This document shows, in pieces, positions 1 through 12,075 of a stretch of DNA of 64,000 bases. The position numbers and the translations under genes were made by a program. The notes beneath the pieces were generated by a model. The model saw only the letters and a list, made by a program, of their open reading frames with translations, had not been told where the DNA came from and made no database searches. Position 1 is the first letter of the stretch. Each line of letters starts with the position of its first letter. Source of the DNA: Phyto melanocephala (lineage: Eukaryota > Arthropoda > Insecta > Diptera > Rhinophoridae); NCBI GenBank assembly GCA_941918925.1, contig OW799234.1, forward strand, positions 74,048,543-74,112,542, given 5' to 3'.

Positions 1-590
1 AGTATGGTAAATTGAGCTCAATAAGGCCTTTAATTGCGATAATATTATAAATTGACAATTAAGGCGCCTGTGTGAACATAGTATAAAATATAAATCAAAT
101 ATAAAAAATCGACAAAATAAACCCTCCCCAAACTGTTACTAGCTGATACAAAAATTGAATTAATAATAAGCTGCATGGATCCTAATTGTAATTGTAGCTA
201 TTTTAAAACTTTCACTATTTAAAAGTATTTGTTGACACCATTAGCCTATTTTTGCGATGAACGACAGTACAGCAATATTAATTTAAAATTTTTTTAGATT
301 TAACGAATTAGAGAATTTCTAATTCATGATGAGTTCAGTTATAATTTTATTTAAATTCATGTATTGGGTAAAATACATGAATTTAAAAAATCAAAATATA
401 TTGCCTGAATGATGGTAAAAACATCATTCAAAAAAAAAATTTTTTTACAGCCCTGATTTACTTAAAACATATTAAAAATTGTTCCCTTAAAAAATTTTCT
501 CCAAAGGTAATTTACCCCCTAATAAAAAAAACCCTTTAAGCTGTCAACACAGATCGTTTTTTTAATAAAAACCGGATAAAACATAAGCCT
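1..590. other. AT-rich sequence, no gene seen
   Basis: Very AT-rich with long A and T runs and no reading frame or repeat that I could match elsewhere in the window. Confidence 0.5.
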
Positions 591-972
591 CCCAGCAAAA
601 TCTTTACTTACCTAGTAAGTTAGCAAGTAATATTGGAGATACACATAAACTAGTTACTTTTCGACCGAATAACTACTTATTTTTGTTTGAGTTGTCCCAG
701 AAATCATGACCCTCGCTTTTAAATGAACTTACAAAAAGCAATAAAATAAGTAGTTCCCAATAAGCTGAATTATAGTTGGATATTTTTATACTGTTGCAAT
801 AGAAAAAAATATAAAAAGTTCACTGTTTAAAAAAATATATAAAAAGTATTTACGAAGGTCATAACCAATACTCTGTACTTTAAAATAATGATGTTGGTAA
901 CGACCCCTCATTACTATGTAATATATGAAGTAATGACAACCTATTACACAATTTTAAAAAGATTTTGCTGGG
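591..972. mobile_element. Short inverted-repeat element (MITE-like)
   Basis: The segment starts with CCCAGCAAAATCTTT and ends with the reverse complement, AAAGATTTTGCTGGG, giving a perfect 15-bp terminal inverted repeat around a 382-bp AT-rich body with no coding capacity. I could not find a clean target duplication, so the superfamily is left open. Confidence 0.6.
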
Positions 973-2475
973 CTATGGCAAAAAACGAAAAAGCTTTTTA
1001 CATGGATAAACATTTTGAAAGGGCAAATAACATTTTATTCAAATTATTTAATTTTTAAATTTATGTGATTGTTTTTAATAAAGTAATTACGCCAAATTTT
1101 GCACTTGCTACAAACTCAAGCGACTACACAATTTACAAACGAATAAACTTTTTTTGTTATAGATTGCTGACCTGCGTTATGGTCTGTCTGTTACATATTT
1201 TTAAATTTCAAAGTTGAAAGCCATATTGAAGCGGGAATCGTGGCAATAAACATCTATGTATGAGTAAATATTTTATTCATTAAGGCGCAGTATACATACA
1301 TGACTGTTAAAAAAATTGTTTTAAAACTTTGTTTGTAGTTAATAATTATTTATACAAACAACTACTTGTTTAGATAATTATTATTTAATTTAAAATTTTA
1401 GGTAAGTAAATGAGTAACTCTTTAATTGCGTGTTAACTTTTCAATACATGTGTCAAGTTACTTTAAAACATCTTTAATTTCAATGTTATTAACTAAAAAT
1501 TCTTTTTTTTTGTTTTCAGATCAATGTCAACCAGTTAAAACAGTTTAAATTTTTTTAAAGGAAACTTTTGCACAACTATAGGAAACACGGCAGATTAAAA
1601 AAAATTTTAAAGGTAAGAAAGGTAAACATAAACTTAAAAAAAATAAATAAAAAGATACAGGGAATACCTTTTTAAACAACAGTGTCAATTTACTTTTAAT
1701 TGAATAAATATCTCATGTAGTTTACAAATATATTTACTGCCTTATTCATAAAAGTTATAAAAGTTATTCATAAAAGTTATTAAACTGATCTTCTATGGAA
1801 ATTTGATAAAATCTTTTATAAAGCTCTTCTAATTTTTATGAATTATGCCTTTAATCTTTAACCCTAGAGTACGAACAATAGTCGATTCGTCGAGCACATT
1901 TTTCTTATTACTATTTTTCTTCCTATTGTATGCGTTGATCACACTTACATTTTGTATAGCGTTAGTTGCCGAGTTTCTTTTGCTATCAGCAGTTTTAATG
2001 TATAAGGGATTACAGTGTCCAATAAGATCGATTTTGTAAAGAAAAAATTAATTTAATTTATAAAAAAAATTAATGAAAATGTCGTCGTCGAATCAAAGAA
2101 GAAGCAAAAAATTTTACATTAGTAGGGAAGGATCCGAGATATCATAAATGACATTTTTAATTTGAAGTTAGATTAAAAAGCAAAAATAAAGCAACAGCTA
2201 AGCCATAATCAACGATATACGATACGAGATCGGACTTTTAATGGCGGCGCTATATATATAAAAAAGTGCTATATTTTGGGGCGTGGCAAAAAAAATTGTT
2301 TCCTGTTTTAGAAACGTTATTGACATATCTTTCATTCTAGGGGGTGACTGACACAACTATCGATCCGCCTTAATGTACATACATACATACATGTTTTGTT
2401 TGATTATGCTATTGCGATTTTCAGTGAATAAACGAAAAACTTCGTTATATTAGCAATACAACTTATGCTCTGCGC
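973..2475. other. AT-rich sequence, no gene seen
   Basis: No exon-like frame, RNA gene or window-internal repeat was recognised. The only open frame here is short, lacks splice-linked neighbours and looks incidental. Confidence 0.45.
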
Positions 2476-3180
2476 ACAATTGGGACGAACGACGAATTTC
2501 GCCAAACACGACGAACTCTTCGGTAAAAATTCGCTGTGCAAATTCGTCGTATGAAGCACAACAACGACTAAAAAGTAACTTCTTTTATAGTTGATAAAAT
2601 TGTTTACTGTTTGGGAAAAGAAAAAACAAAAATAATGAAGAATTTAATTTTTTGTGAAACTCAACAAAACAATATAAATATATAATTTATGTAATAATAA
2701 AAACTTTTTTACGTATAAGTAAACGTTTGCAAAGAATGTCGTGGGTACGTGCATTAAACAATAATAAAAAATTTGTTTGTGTATAACAGCTAGTAGTGTG
2801 ACCATATGAAAAAAAGATCACTTAATAAACTTGAACATTTGCAAAAACACTAATAAAAACAAATTTTTGTACTTAACTTTTTATATGTACTTATTTTAAA
2901 TGTTTTAAAATAAAAAATAAAACAATTATTAAAGTAAAAACTAACTTTATTTTCTTAAAAAGTTGAGAAGTAAACCCAAATTTAATAAAAAATGGTCACC
3001 TTGTATCAATTTGTTCGTCGTTCGCCGGCATAAGAAATAGAAATAAATCTAATGCAGAGTTCGCCGCGTATAGCGAACTTCGACTGACGCCACAATTGTA
3101 TGCATTCTCATATACACAAATGTGTTTTATTTTTGATGACGAATATTCGCGACTAAAAATTCGTCGTTCGTCCCAATTGT
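2476..3180. mobile_element. Non-coding DNA transposon with subterminal TTCGTCG motifs
   Basis: The ends match as inverted repeats: ACAATTGGGACGAACGACGA on the left, and on the right the same string read from the other strand with one mismatch at the outer edge. The 705-bp body has no transposase. The motif TTCGTCG/CGACGAA recurs within about 120 bp of both ends (for example near 2552, 3011 and 3160), as expected of subterminal transposase-binding sites. The target duplication could not be fixed. Confidence 0.6.
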
Positions 3181-4119
3181 ACGCCTAGCAGTACACGTCT
3201 ACATTACACAAATTCGTACATATGTGTAATTATAAAAATATATAACAATTAAAATGTACAATTACGATGTACTTCAGTTGAACTTTTTTCAAGCTAAAGA
3301 TGTAAAACGAAATTTCCCGCATATGACGCTTTGTTGGCACAAAATTCCACATTTTCCACATTTTCACTCTGTTATTTCCACTACAACGTCAATCAATAGA
3401 TAAGTGAGAATGAATGCCAAATATTAACTCTTTAATGTGACATATAAGTTATGAAAGAGATAAACCGCGTTAAATAAAATACGCCAACTGTTGCACCCAA
3501 TACTTATGCATAGATTTTTAAATCAATTGTTTCCTTTTTGTTAGATTTTAAAACTCAGTCCTTGTTATTTTGTTATTCTTTAGATTTACATTTTAATTTA
3601 AACTTTTAATTAAAAAAATACAATTTTCCTGTAACTTTTTTGTAATAAAACAAGCAATTACTCTTGTTAGATTAAAGGCATGAGAAACTATTCTAATTAC
3701 ATAAAATATTTAACTTAAAAAAGTCAATAACAAAACATTTTTATAAAAAAAATAATTATTTATTTAAAAAGCACAGCAAGGTTACAGCAAAATGGTCAAA
3801 CGGGGCTTGAACAAATAAATAAAAAAAAAACAACTAAAAAATCGTGACATGTTCACTACAAAAAAAAATATATAGACGTTTTTAAAAAGAATGTACCGAT
3901 TAAACTATTTAAGAGAATTTTATATTTGGCTGTGACGAATCTTTAATACCCTTTTCTATACAGCAATTGATATTCCACTTTGAGAAAAATTGCAAACAAA
4001 AATACTTAAACAAACATTTTAGCAAACAAACAATTTATCTAAGTGTTTTATTAGAATTAATATCGAATTTTTACTTAAGGTATCTTTTGAATTTGTTGAT
4101 TCTTTGTCACACGGAAAGA
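3181..4119. other. AT-rich sequence, no gene seen
   Basis: Contains homopolymer-rich sequence only. No coding or repeat signal was recognised. Confidence 0.45.
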
Positions 4120-4862
4120 AACAAGTAAGAGCGCTATATTCGGCCATGCCGAATCTTATATACCCTTCACAACGTGTAGTCATGCAATAACAGTAGTTTT
4201 TATCACCATTCCATATGATATACGTACATACATATAAAAAACATACATATAAAAAACATACATATAAAAACATCCCATTGTAAAATTATAAATTTACGTA
4301 CATATGTATGTTAAAAAAAAAAATAAAAAAAAATTTAAAAAAAAATTAAGAAAAAAAATAAAAAAAAAAAAAATTAAAAAAAAATTTTTTAAAAATATTT
4401 AAAATATATATAATAAATATAAAACAAAAAAAATAAAAAAAATTTTTTTTTGCTCAGCTGGGATTTGATGCCACGTTTTCTCTAACCAGTATACACGTTT
4501 GTATGTATGTATGTTGTTGTTGTAATGTTGTTTTTGTGAAAAAAAAATCGAGGTGGTCGTGGGTTTTTGCTCATATCTCAGTTGTTTATGTACCGATGCT
4601 TCTGATTTTCAATAGCGATCTACTCCCGAATATTTCTGATATTTTAATACCTCACCCGAGTCCAAGCGATGCCGGGGGCTTCAAAAAGTTGATTTCAACA
4701 TACACACGGACAGACGGACAGACTGACAGCGCTTAATCGACTCCCCTATTCATAAGCTTTCAGAAAATATATACTTTATGGGGTCGGAAATCAAAATTGT
4801 AGAAATTTCACACGGAATGACAAACCTATATATACCCTTTTTCACTGTGTGAAGGGTATAAA
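4120..4862 (+). repeat. Repeat A, copy 1
   Basis: This is a full-length copy of the most abundant dispersed repeat in the window. From 5' to 3' it has: AACAAGTAAGAG; a palindrome of the form TTCGGCCRTGCCGAA; the block beginning CTTCACAACGTGTAGTCATG; an AT-only stretch (about 4300-4450); the conserved string GGCTCAGCTGGGATTTGATG; a TGTTGTTGTTGTAATG stretch; a GGACAGACGGACAGACTGAC stretch; and a 3' hairpin whose stem is TATACCC/GGGTATA. Small open frames inside it recur between copies only because the copies are related. I see no evidence that they encode protein. Confidence 0.85.
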
Positions 4863-5375
4863 AATAGGGTTGTTCTAATCATAATCTATGTTCGAATTGT
4901 TTAATTATGGTTTAAACATATGATGGTTGTCAGTTATCATTATTATGATTGCTGAAGTATCATGCAATTATAATTATTATGATTACAAATGAAATCGACA
5001 AATACTGTTCTTTCCTGCCAAATCCATTTTTTAAGTAAATTGAGATTTTGATGCCGTGCGGTAAAAAAAATGCACCTTGTCGACCAGCATTTAGTTTTCT
5101 TCAATTTAGGTCTTGAACTGTGTAAAAAGGTTTAATAAGAAAAACTGCTAAATACTCTCACAGAAAAAAATTTTTAAGAAAAAATGCTAAATGCAGTACA
5201 TTATTAGTTCAGTGTTTATTTTTGTAGATTGTAGTCATGAAGAATACCATAAAATAAACAAACTATATTTGATTTTCCTCTCAAGCTAAAAATATGAAAT
5301 ATAAAAAGTTGTTTGCCTCTCCTGTAAAATTTGCTGAAACCACCGATATGAAAAACAATATAAAAATATATATTA
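4863..5375. other. AT-rich sequence, no gene seen
   Basis: Lies between a Repeat A copy and the pogo/Tigger remnant. Nothing recognised. Confidence 0.45.
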
Positions 5376-6143
5376 CAGTGCTGTCTTGGTAGAGTGAACC
5401 CCCGATGCTATGAATACCTCGTTAGAGTAAACACCAGAATGTTTACATTGACTACTCTGTAGAGTGAACACACATGAACCTCAATAGAGTGAACATACTT
5501 TATAGTGAGTTTTTAGGTTTGGCGAAGGATAAAAACAATGAAAAAGAGTTAAAAAAAATAAAGAGAACATAATATAACGGTAAAGTAACGATTCTTTTAG
5601 AATAAGTTGACAAGTTACTCTTACAAATACGCATTCTATGAAGTGTTAATTTATTTAAGTCTGCGCGCATGTTCCATTAAGGTCGTGTCAATAGGCCAAT
5701 AGAGAACAAAGAGCCAAATTCTGGGCAAAACGTCGTCGGCTCATTTGAAATATCAGATGATGAAAACAATGTTGAAACACCAACAAACACAAATCCTACA
5801 TCAGCTGCTGAAGCCATTAAGGTTTTTGATAAGGGTATCGAATGGGTTGAGGCTAATACTACAAATTTTGCGAATATGCAAGATCTACATTGCCTTCGCG
5901 ATCAAGCAGTGCAAAAATCGGTAAACAAACCAAAGAAACAAACAACTGTTACTAATTTTTTCCAGTCATAAATTTAAACTTTAGTATTACATGGAAATCA
6001 ATAAAATTTATAACCTATAAATGCATTTAAAATAAATAAATTAAATTTTTAAATAAAAAAAAAATCGACCTTGATTTAGTGAACAACCTGTGTATAGTGA
6101 AATCGCTCTGCAAAAATTAGTTCATTCTACCCAGACAGCACTG
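5376..6143 (+). mobile_element. Pogo/Tigger-type DNA transposon remnant
   Basis: Terminal inverted repeats begin CAGTGCTGTC at both ends and stay similar for about 24 bp with two mismatches. Each end is flanked by TA (5374-5375 and 6144-6145), the target duplication of Tc1/mariner/pogo elements. At roughly 5690-5969 one frame reads ...AAEAIKVFDKGIEWVE... and ends PKKQTTVTNFFQS followed by a stop. A C-terminus of the form KKQTTxTxFF is typical of Tigger/pogo transposases. Most of the transposase, including the DDE core, is missing, so this is an internally deleted, non-autonomous copy. Confidence 0.72.
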
Positions 6144-6507
6144 TACTTGATTTCGATAACCAAATATTGTTATAGAAACTATAATATGACCGTCGTTATC
6201 ATGTCATAACCATGGTTTTTCTTTGTGTGCAGTGGGCAACAAGGTAAACACTATTATTGAAGTAAGTGTTTCGATTGATTGGATTTGTTCTTATCTAAAA
6301 TCTGTCAATATATACTTTATTAATGGGTCTTCCAAATCAAAAAATAATTTCCTTAGTTTTGATTCGCAAGATGATTATTTATTTCTTTACTTGTTTTAAC
6401 TATCACTCCATTAAAAAAACAATTTTCTCTCTCTCTCTCTTTTATTTCGAATATCAAACTTTATATATAAAAAAAATACACAAAAGACTCTCTCCGAACT
6501 GCAGTTA
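6144..6507. other. Intergenic sequence with a MITE fragment near 6365-6500
   Basis: About 130 bp resemble the inside of the MITE at 26310-26507 (runs such as CTCTCCGAACTGC). The rest is unassigned. Confidence 0.35.
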
Positions 6508-6710
6508 CACTGCTTGACAAAAAATAATTTTTTGTCTTCCCGTTAATTGAAACTATGTGGACTATATGTATTTTGATGCGCTGAACTCAAATCCGTTGTC
6601 GGTTTTTCTCCATCAGATCGGAATTTTTTTTATGGTCGTGGCAAATTTTTTCCCCTAAATTAGTCAGGTACGGAGACATATTTCATCCTAACTCGAATAA
6701 AACACCAGTG
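6508..6710 (+). repeat. Element D terminal repeat fragment
   Basis: Begins CACTGCTTGACAAAAAATAA after TA and carries CAAATCCGTTGTCGGTTTTT and CCATCAGATCGG. The same order occurs at 39095 (plus strand), at 54570 (plus strand) and up to 55666 (minus strand). It is therefore one end of the transposon described at 54560-55666. Confidence 0.6.
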
Positions 6711-7869
6711 TTACCTGCTAAATAAATAAAAACCTGATAAATAAATATGCCATGGTATTGTTTTTATTGTTATTTTTTTATTTTTGGGAAAATTCAATAA
6801 AAAGAGTCAATGCAAATTTATTCGATTCGTCAGATGATTTTTTTTTCACTTATTGTAAACTTGAGCTGTCAAAGTTCATATATAAAAAATGTTCTATCTT
6901 CTTTCATTTATTTGAACTTCATATACAAAAAAATATAAATAAAAAATTCTCTCCGAACTGCGATATATTTTCTCTTGTTACATTTTTCGCTGAAAATAAT
7001 CCGTAATAATCAACCATTTTGTATTAAAAAAAAAAATAGAAAATAGCCGGAAATCCGGCAATTGAAAATACCACAAAAGGTCTAAATAAGTTTTTTTCAC
7101 AATTTTTAAAACGATTAGTTGGAAATATTGCTGATGTAAAAGTGTATAACATTGGTGATATTTTCCTACTGTTAACTCTTTGTATAAGGAAAAATGAACA
7201 TTTAAGTTTTTTGTAAGTCATTTTCATTATTTATTTATTTATTTATTTTATTTTTATTTTCAATAAAAATGTATATCTGTAATTGAAGAAAGGTTCACCA
7301 CTGCACGTAAAGCCAAAAATATGATAATCAAGGATAATTTTTAAGTTGTTTTTGTGAGCTCATATAGATCTATCCGTTTTTAACAAAGTAAATTTGAGAC
7401 TATGTTTGACATTGAAATTATGAAATCTTTTTCCAGTTTCTAAAAAGAAAAAAAATCAAGTACGTAAAAACGACTTTAAATTAAGCCGCCGATCAGCCGA
7501 ACCTACTCGCAGAGATGCTTAACTTACATCAAATTTATATTGATTTAGAGTTGGTCGAAATATTTCTATAAATTATCAAATTTTTTTTTTAAATAATTTG
7601 TTTTAATCCCGATAAAACCTACTTAACTATCATACTCTTGCATATCTTCATTGATAAATTGACCCTTAAACAATACTACAGAATTGTGGAAATTAAGATA
7701 AAGTCAGACATCGGTCAGACCGATATTTTATCACAAAATTATGTTTAGCGATTTGATAATTTTTGACCTTTGCAAATAAACAAATACATGGGAATATATA
7801 ACCTGTGTACATATATCATTAACGACTAATGTTGGTGAAGGGTACCCAAAAACTATTTACAAATAAATA
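6711..7869. other. AT-rich sequence with a degenerate MITE fragment at about 6800-6980
   Basis: The 6800-6980 part matches the 26310-26507 MITE in its subterminal ATTCGATTCGTCAGATGA-like and CTCTCCGAACTGCG-like strings. No gene was recognised in the rest. Confidence 0.35.
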
Positions 7870-8210
7870 ATAGACTACAATAACGGCCTGCATAAAAAAC
7901 TACAATTTTAAAACCAACCGCCACCACCATTATTACAACAAAAACATTGTAAAAAACATTAGAAATTAATTGGAAAAACAACAGACCCACTTAAACAAAT
8001 AACAAGGCAGCAACAAATTTAAACTAAATTAAAAGTGGCACAAGTGCAATAAAAACAGCCTGCAATTAACCGAAAAATAAAAAATAAATATACTAAATAG
8101 GAAATTTAAAATTAAAACAATGAAAATGTAAACCCTTCTCTTTATATTTATGCTCTTTGGTAGTACATACCTATAACATAGAAAGAAGCTAGTAGCTAAA
8201 AAGAAAGAAG
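7870..8210 (+). promoter_or_regulatory. Candidate non-coding 5' UTR exon
   Basis: A CA- and ACA-rich stretch such as CCGCCACCACCATTATTACA resembles fly 5' leader sequence and differs from its T-rich surroundings. It is followed by a GT donor-like site (AGAAG/GTAAACA near 8211). The first coding exon of the plus-strand membrane-protein gene has a splice acceptor before its ATG (26989/26990), so at least one upstream non-coding exon must exist. This is one possible candidate, based on composition only. Confidence 0.2.
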
Positions 8211-9439
8211 GTAAACAAATGACCCTCATCCGTGTTACAGACAACCCCATACCGATTTTTTTAAAAATGACAAATGAACTTCCTGAATTATGTATGGAAA
8301 CTTGAATTGAAATATACATACATGTGATGATTTATAAAAGTGATATCAATTATTGTAAAAAAAATGAAAGTATCCTTTATATAAAAGGTTTCCCAATAAG
8401 AGCGATATGATTTCTTAAAAAAAAACACTTATTGTTAGGGAAATTCCAAATTGTTTATTTAATGTGATGTACAATCGATACAATTAATTTCTGAATAAAT
8501 AAAACATCATTCAAATGGCCTACACGACTTCTTCCGCAGAAACGAATTCTATGAACCCGATTTTCGAGCACTTTTTCCACTTATGAATGGCACGTTCAAT
8601 ATGGACTTGTTAAGATTGAAGAGTGAATAGAGTCTGGGGCCAAATTACGACATTCGATGCCCAAAGGGGGCAAAATTCGAAAGACTAATGACCATTTACC
8701 ATTACATTTACCTAAACTGACAGTTTGGTGTTAAATGTATGTACGAAAAGATAAATGATTTAAATATTTCTCTTTTGAATTGATTATAAAAATTTCTATA
8801 TGTATTCTGTATGTTTTAAATCTTTTTCTTTATATACATAACATGTAGTGCTGTCATGATGCTTGAAAAAAATTATATAAGATTCTTTGATAGAAGATTC
8901 TTTGTTTAAATTGGCCGATCGGCTCCACTCGATGCTAAAGTTGGTTGAAGTTTAGACTGACGTATTGAAGTTAAGAAAGAAAGTGGGATCTTTATTGGTA
9001 TATCTCAGGCCATCGGATTTTTGTAGCATTTTACAGACTAAAATATCAGCAATCAAAAGGGCAGTAGTAAACCGTCTAAGATATACAGGATATACTTACA
9101 TTATATTCGTATGTGTATCTTTTTTGATAGTCAGCCTGACATCAAATCGATAGCGGTTGTCTAGACTACATTCATTTTGATTAGGGAATGCCGTACATAT
9201 CTAATTGACGGACAGATTAGCGAACAATGGAACTTTTTAACCTCCAGAAAGATTGGCACTAGTTCACCACTTCTGTTTTGCAGAACACCGGCCAAACATA
9301 AATTCAAGAAGTCCGCGCAGACATGGCACGAAAAAGTTTGAAACTGTAAAACATCTTCTCTGTTGTTGTCCATTGGTTTTGAAATGCATATCCGTTATTC
9401 TAAAGGTGGAGGAGGGATAAGCTACACGCAACATCACAA
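8211..9439. other. Intergenic sequence, no gene seen
   Basis: No exon, RNA gene or clear mobile element was recognised. The short frames at 8965-9153 and 9161-9373 have no supporting features. Confidence 0.4.
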
Positions 9440-9800
9440 AGAGACCAACAATATATTTTCTGAAAGTTTGAGACTAGGGAAGTCAATTAAGCGATGTCGG
9501 TGAGTTGATTAAAAATTAACTTTTAGAAACCTCGACTCTGTATGGGTATCAAACTTTTGAAAATATTTAAAAAACAATTTTATTGAAAACCAGCATAATG
9601 CCTTATAACTTTCTGAGATATGAGCAAACAAACACGACTGCCTCTGTTTTTTTGTTCCTCCATATTTTTAAGACATCAATTAACATTTTTCAGAGGAATA
9701 ATTTCTAAACACGTCAGTTATAAATTTTTTTGAATATTGCATGTCTCTAGAGCTGTTAGTAAAATTTTTTAGAAAAATCGATTACCAATGGACAAAAATT
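9440..9800 (-). repeat. Old, degraded Repeat A copy (long variant)
   Basis: Read on the minus strand this resembles the 3' half of Repeat A. TTTCTGAAAGTTTG, GAAGTCAATTAAGCG and TAACTTTCTGAGATATGAGC match the orders seen in copies at 39889-40555 and 50352-50760, but with many substitutions and gaps. Confidence 0.45.
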
Positions 9801-10669
9801 TTTTAAAAACATATTTACATACATATATTTTTAAATATATTAAGTTAAGTATTTGCTCCGCAATCCCCACAATATTGGTATTAAATTAAGGGCTTGACCG
9901 AAACAAATTGCAGATATTTTTTTTAATCCCATTAGTATGGGTATCAAATTAAATATGGCATCGGAAATAATAAAGTAAAATGGATTATAGCATTAAATCC
10001 GAAATCTAGTCTTAACTACGATGTGATCATTAATCTATATACATACATGTATATGATGGTGAAGAATAATATCAAGTTCGACACTGGCGAATATAACACA
10101 GGCATCTTAAATTTGCTTAAATGGCTGCATTAGTATAATTTTTTGTTTATAAAAACCAACTGTTTCAACAAAAGTTGTCTTATTTTAACGTGCGTAATAC
10201 TTTATTTCCACTGTTCCCTTGGCTTATATGGAACTAAGAAATTTTTGACTTTAATTTTTTTTTTAATCTTTTTATAAATTCACAAGACCGTTTAAAAGTT
10301 TTTGTGGCTCTCCCAAAAAAAACGTTATTTTCACATACGCGGTTGTTCAAGAAAACCATCAAATTATACTTTATATAGTTAGTATATTTATATAAATGTA
10401 CTAATAGATATTCATATGTACGTACGTTCGTACATACATACATATATTCGAAATAAACACAAATATATTTGTAAAAAATTTAAAAATGTATAGGAATTCG
10501 AATACAAAAGTATTTGTTACAATACTTGCTACATATATAAGTATATTTCTAATAAAACCATGTATAACAAGTATGTTAACAAGTATGCGCAAAGAGACAA
10601 GTATACAATAAAATAGACTTGTGTATACTTATGTATGTAACCGACTTATGGGTATAACAGAAATGTCCA
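9801..10669. other. AT-rich sequence, no gene seen
   Basis: Nothing recognised apart from short TACATA-type simple repeats near 10430. Confidence 0.4.
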
Positions 10670-11105
10670 ATCTTAAGCTATAAACACAATCAAAGGCTAC
10701 CGACCATCGACTACCGACTACAAAAGTAGCTGGCTACAAAAATAGCCAAGTCGCTAGCTACTTAATTCTTTTAACGACTACCGACCACTAACTACAAAAA
10801 ATAAACATCTGTTTTGACATATGTATCAAAGTTAACCAAAACAAAACAAACTTAATTAATGGTGCCACTATAATAGTTTTTCGCGTTTTTAATAGCGATA
10901 TTAATATTGTATTGGCAGCACTAATATGTTTTTTGTAGCCAAGAAAAATAGAAATTAGCCTAAGTTGGCTACGGGCTACAAAAGTAGCCGTGTAGTCAGT
11001 AGTCGTGTAGCGGCTAAAAGAATTATTCTCATAAGCACGCATGTATTCTATTTTTGACTTGTAGTCGATGGTCGGTGGACTTGATTGTGTTTATAGCATT
11101 AAGAT
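10670..11105. mobile_element. Foldback element with CTACCGAC-type inner repeats
   Basis: The outer arms ATCTTAAGCTATAAACACAA and, at the other end, its complement with a 1-bp insertion give an inverted repeat of about 45 bp. Inside them, CGACTACCGACTACAAAAG and GGCTACAAAAATAGCC motifs repeat in both orientations, so each half can fold further. No coding sequence. The layout is that of a foldback or composite MITE. Confidence 0.55.
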
Positions 11106-11640
11106 CATTATTTTGGATAAATTTTTAAAATATTCAGTAGAAAATAATTGTAAAAAAATTAAACATATTGAATTCTAATTGTCGTATGAATAAAACTTAT
11201 AAATTCATAGACGGTTAATTAAACTGATTTTCTATACAAATTGAATTAATAAACATTTAATAAACTGTTTATAAATTTTATGCATACAGCAGGTTAACCA
11301 GCAATTCACTTATCCTCTACGAGAAATAATGCGCTTTGCGAACTTTTCTTTCAAAAGATCCCTTGTTTCTCCTCGGATCATCTACCTGTAGCGATTTCCA
11401 TTGACGATTGATATTTCAAATTTGGACAGCCTTTATTATGTTAAATATTGTATTGAAATCTATGAAAATATTGACGTTAACTTTTGTAGTTGTATAACTT
11501 TTTCGAATCGCCTAACATTTTTAATCAAATAATTATTCGCAGAATTATTTATTAAAAAGAAGGTATTTTTTTATCGGATAATTTGGTATATTTGAATTTG
11601 TTCTTAGCATTGTGTTAATTTGATACTTAAAATTTGACTC
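11106..11640. other. Intergenic sequence with a DD41D-type transposon fragment at about 11300-11437
   Basis: The 11300-11437 part (AATTCACTTATC, CTTTTCTTTCAAAAGATC, then a TTTGGACAGCCTTTA end) matches the right part of the element at 13514-14019. The rest is unassigned. Confidence 0.4.
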
Positions 11641-12075
11641 AACGCCACGCCTTTTTTCACGCCCTCTCAGGTAGGTAGGACATACTGCTGGTCAGATCTT
11701 CTTGAAATTTTCACATAATATAACTAAGACTCTGGTATGATTAATAGAATACTTATTTTTTCCACGCCTACTTTAACGCCCACTTTTTAGTGCAGTTCTA
11801 TAGGTAGGAAAACTCCTCCGAAATGGCTAGGCCGATTTTCATGAAATTTTGTGTGCATATCGAGTAGGTCTGAGAATCGGTCAAAATCTATTTTTCAAAC
11901 CCCTCAAAGCCACGCCTTTTTCACGCTCCCTCAAGTAGGGCATACTACTGGACCAAAATTCTTGAAATGTTCAGATAATATAACTAATACTCTGGTATAA
12001 TTAATAGGATACTTCTTTTTTACCACGCCTACTTTAACGCCCACTTTTTAGTGCAGTTCTATAGGTAGAAAACAA
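11641..12075. repeat. Tandem duplication of a unit of about 262 bp
   Basis: Two diverged copies start at about 11643 and 11908. Both contain GCCACGCCTTTTT, CTTGAAAT, CTCTGGTAT, CACGCCTACTTTAACGCCCA and GTGCAGTTCTATAGGTAG in the same order. The spacing is 261-265 bp. The CACGCC... and GATTTTCATGAAATTTTG strings resemble internal repeats of fly Helitrons, but no Helitron ends were found here. Confidence 0.6.

Noticed and set aside
4019..4273. Open frame encoding YCYCMTTRCEGYIRFGMAEYS-like protein, recurring at 43275, 46199, 55689 and 61898
   Set aside because: The recurrence is explained by the Repeat A 5' region. The frame has no start context, domain or consistent length, and half of it is simple-repeat coding.
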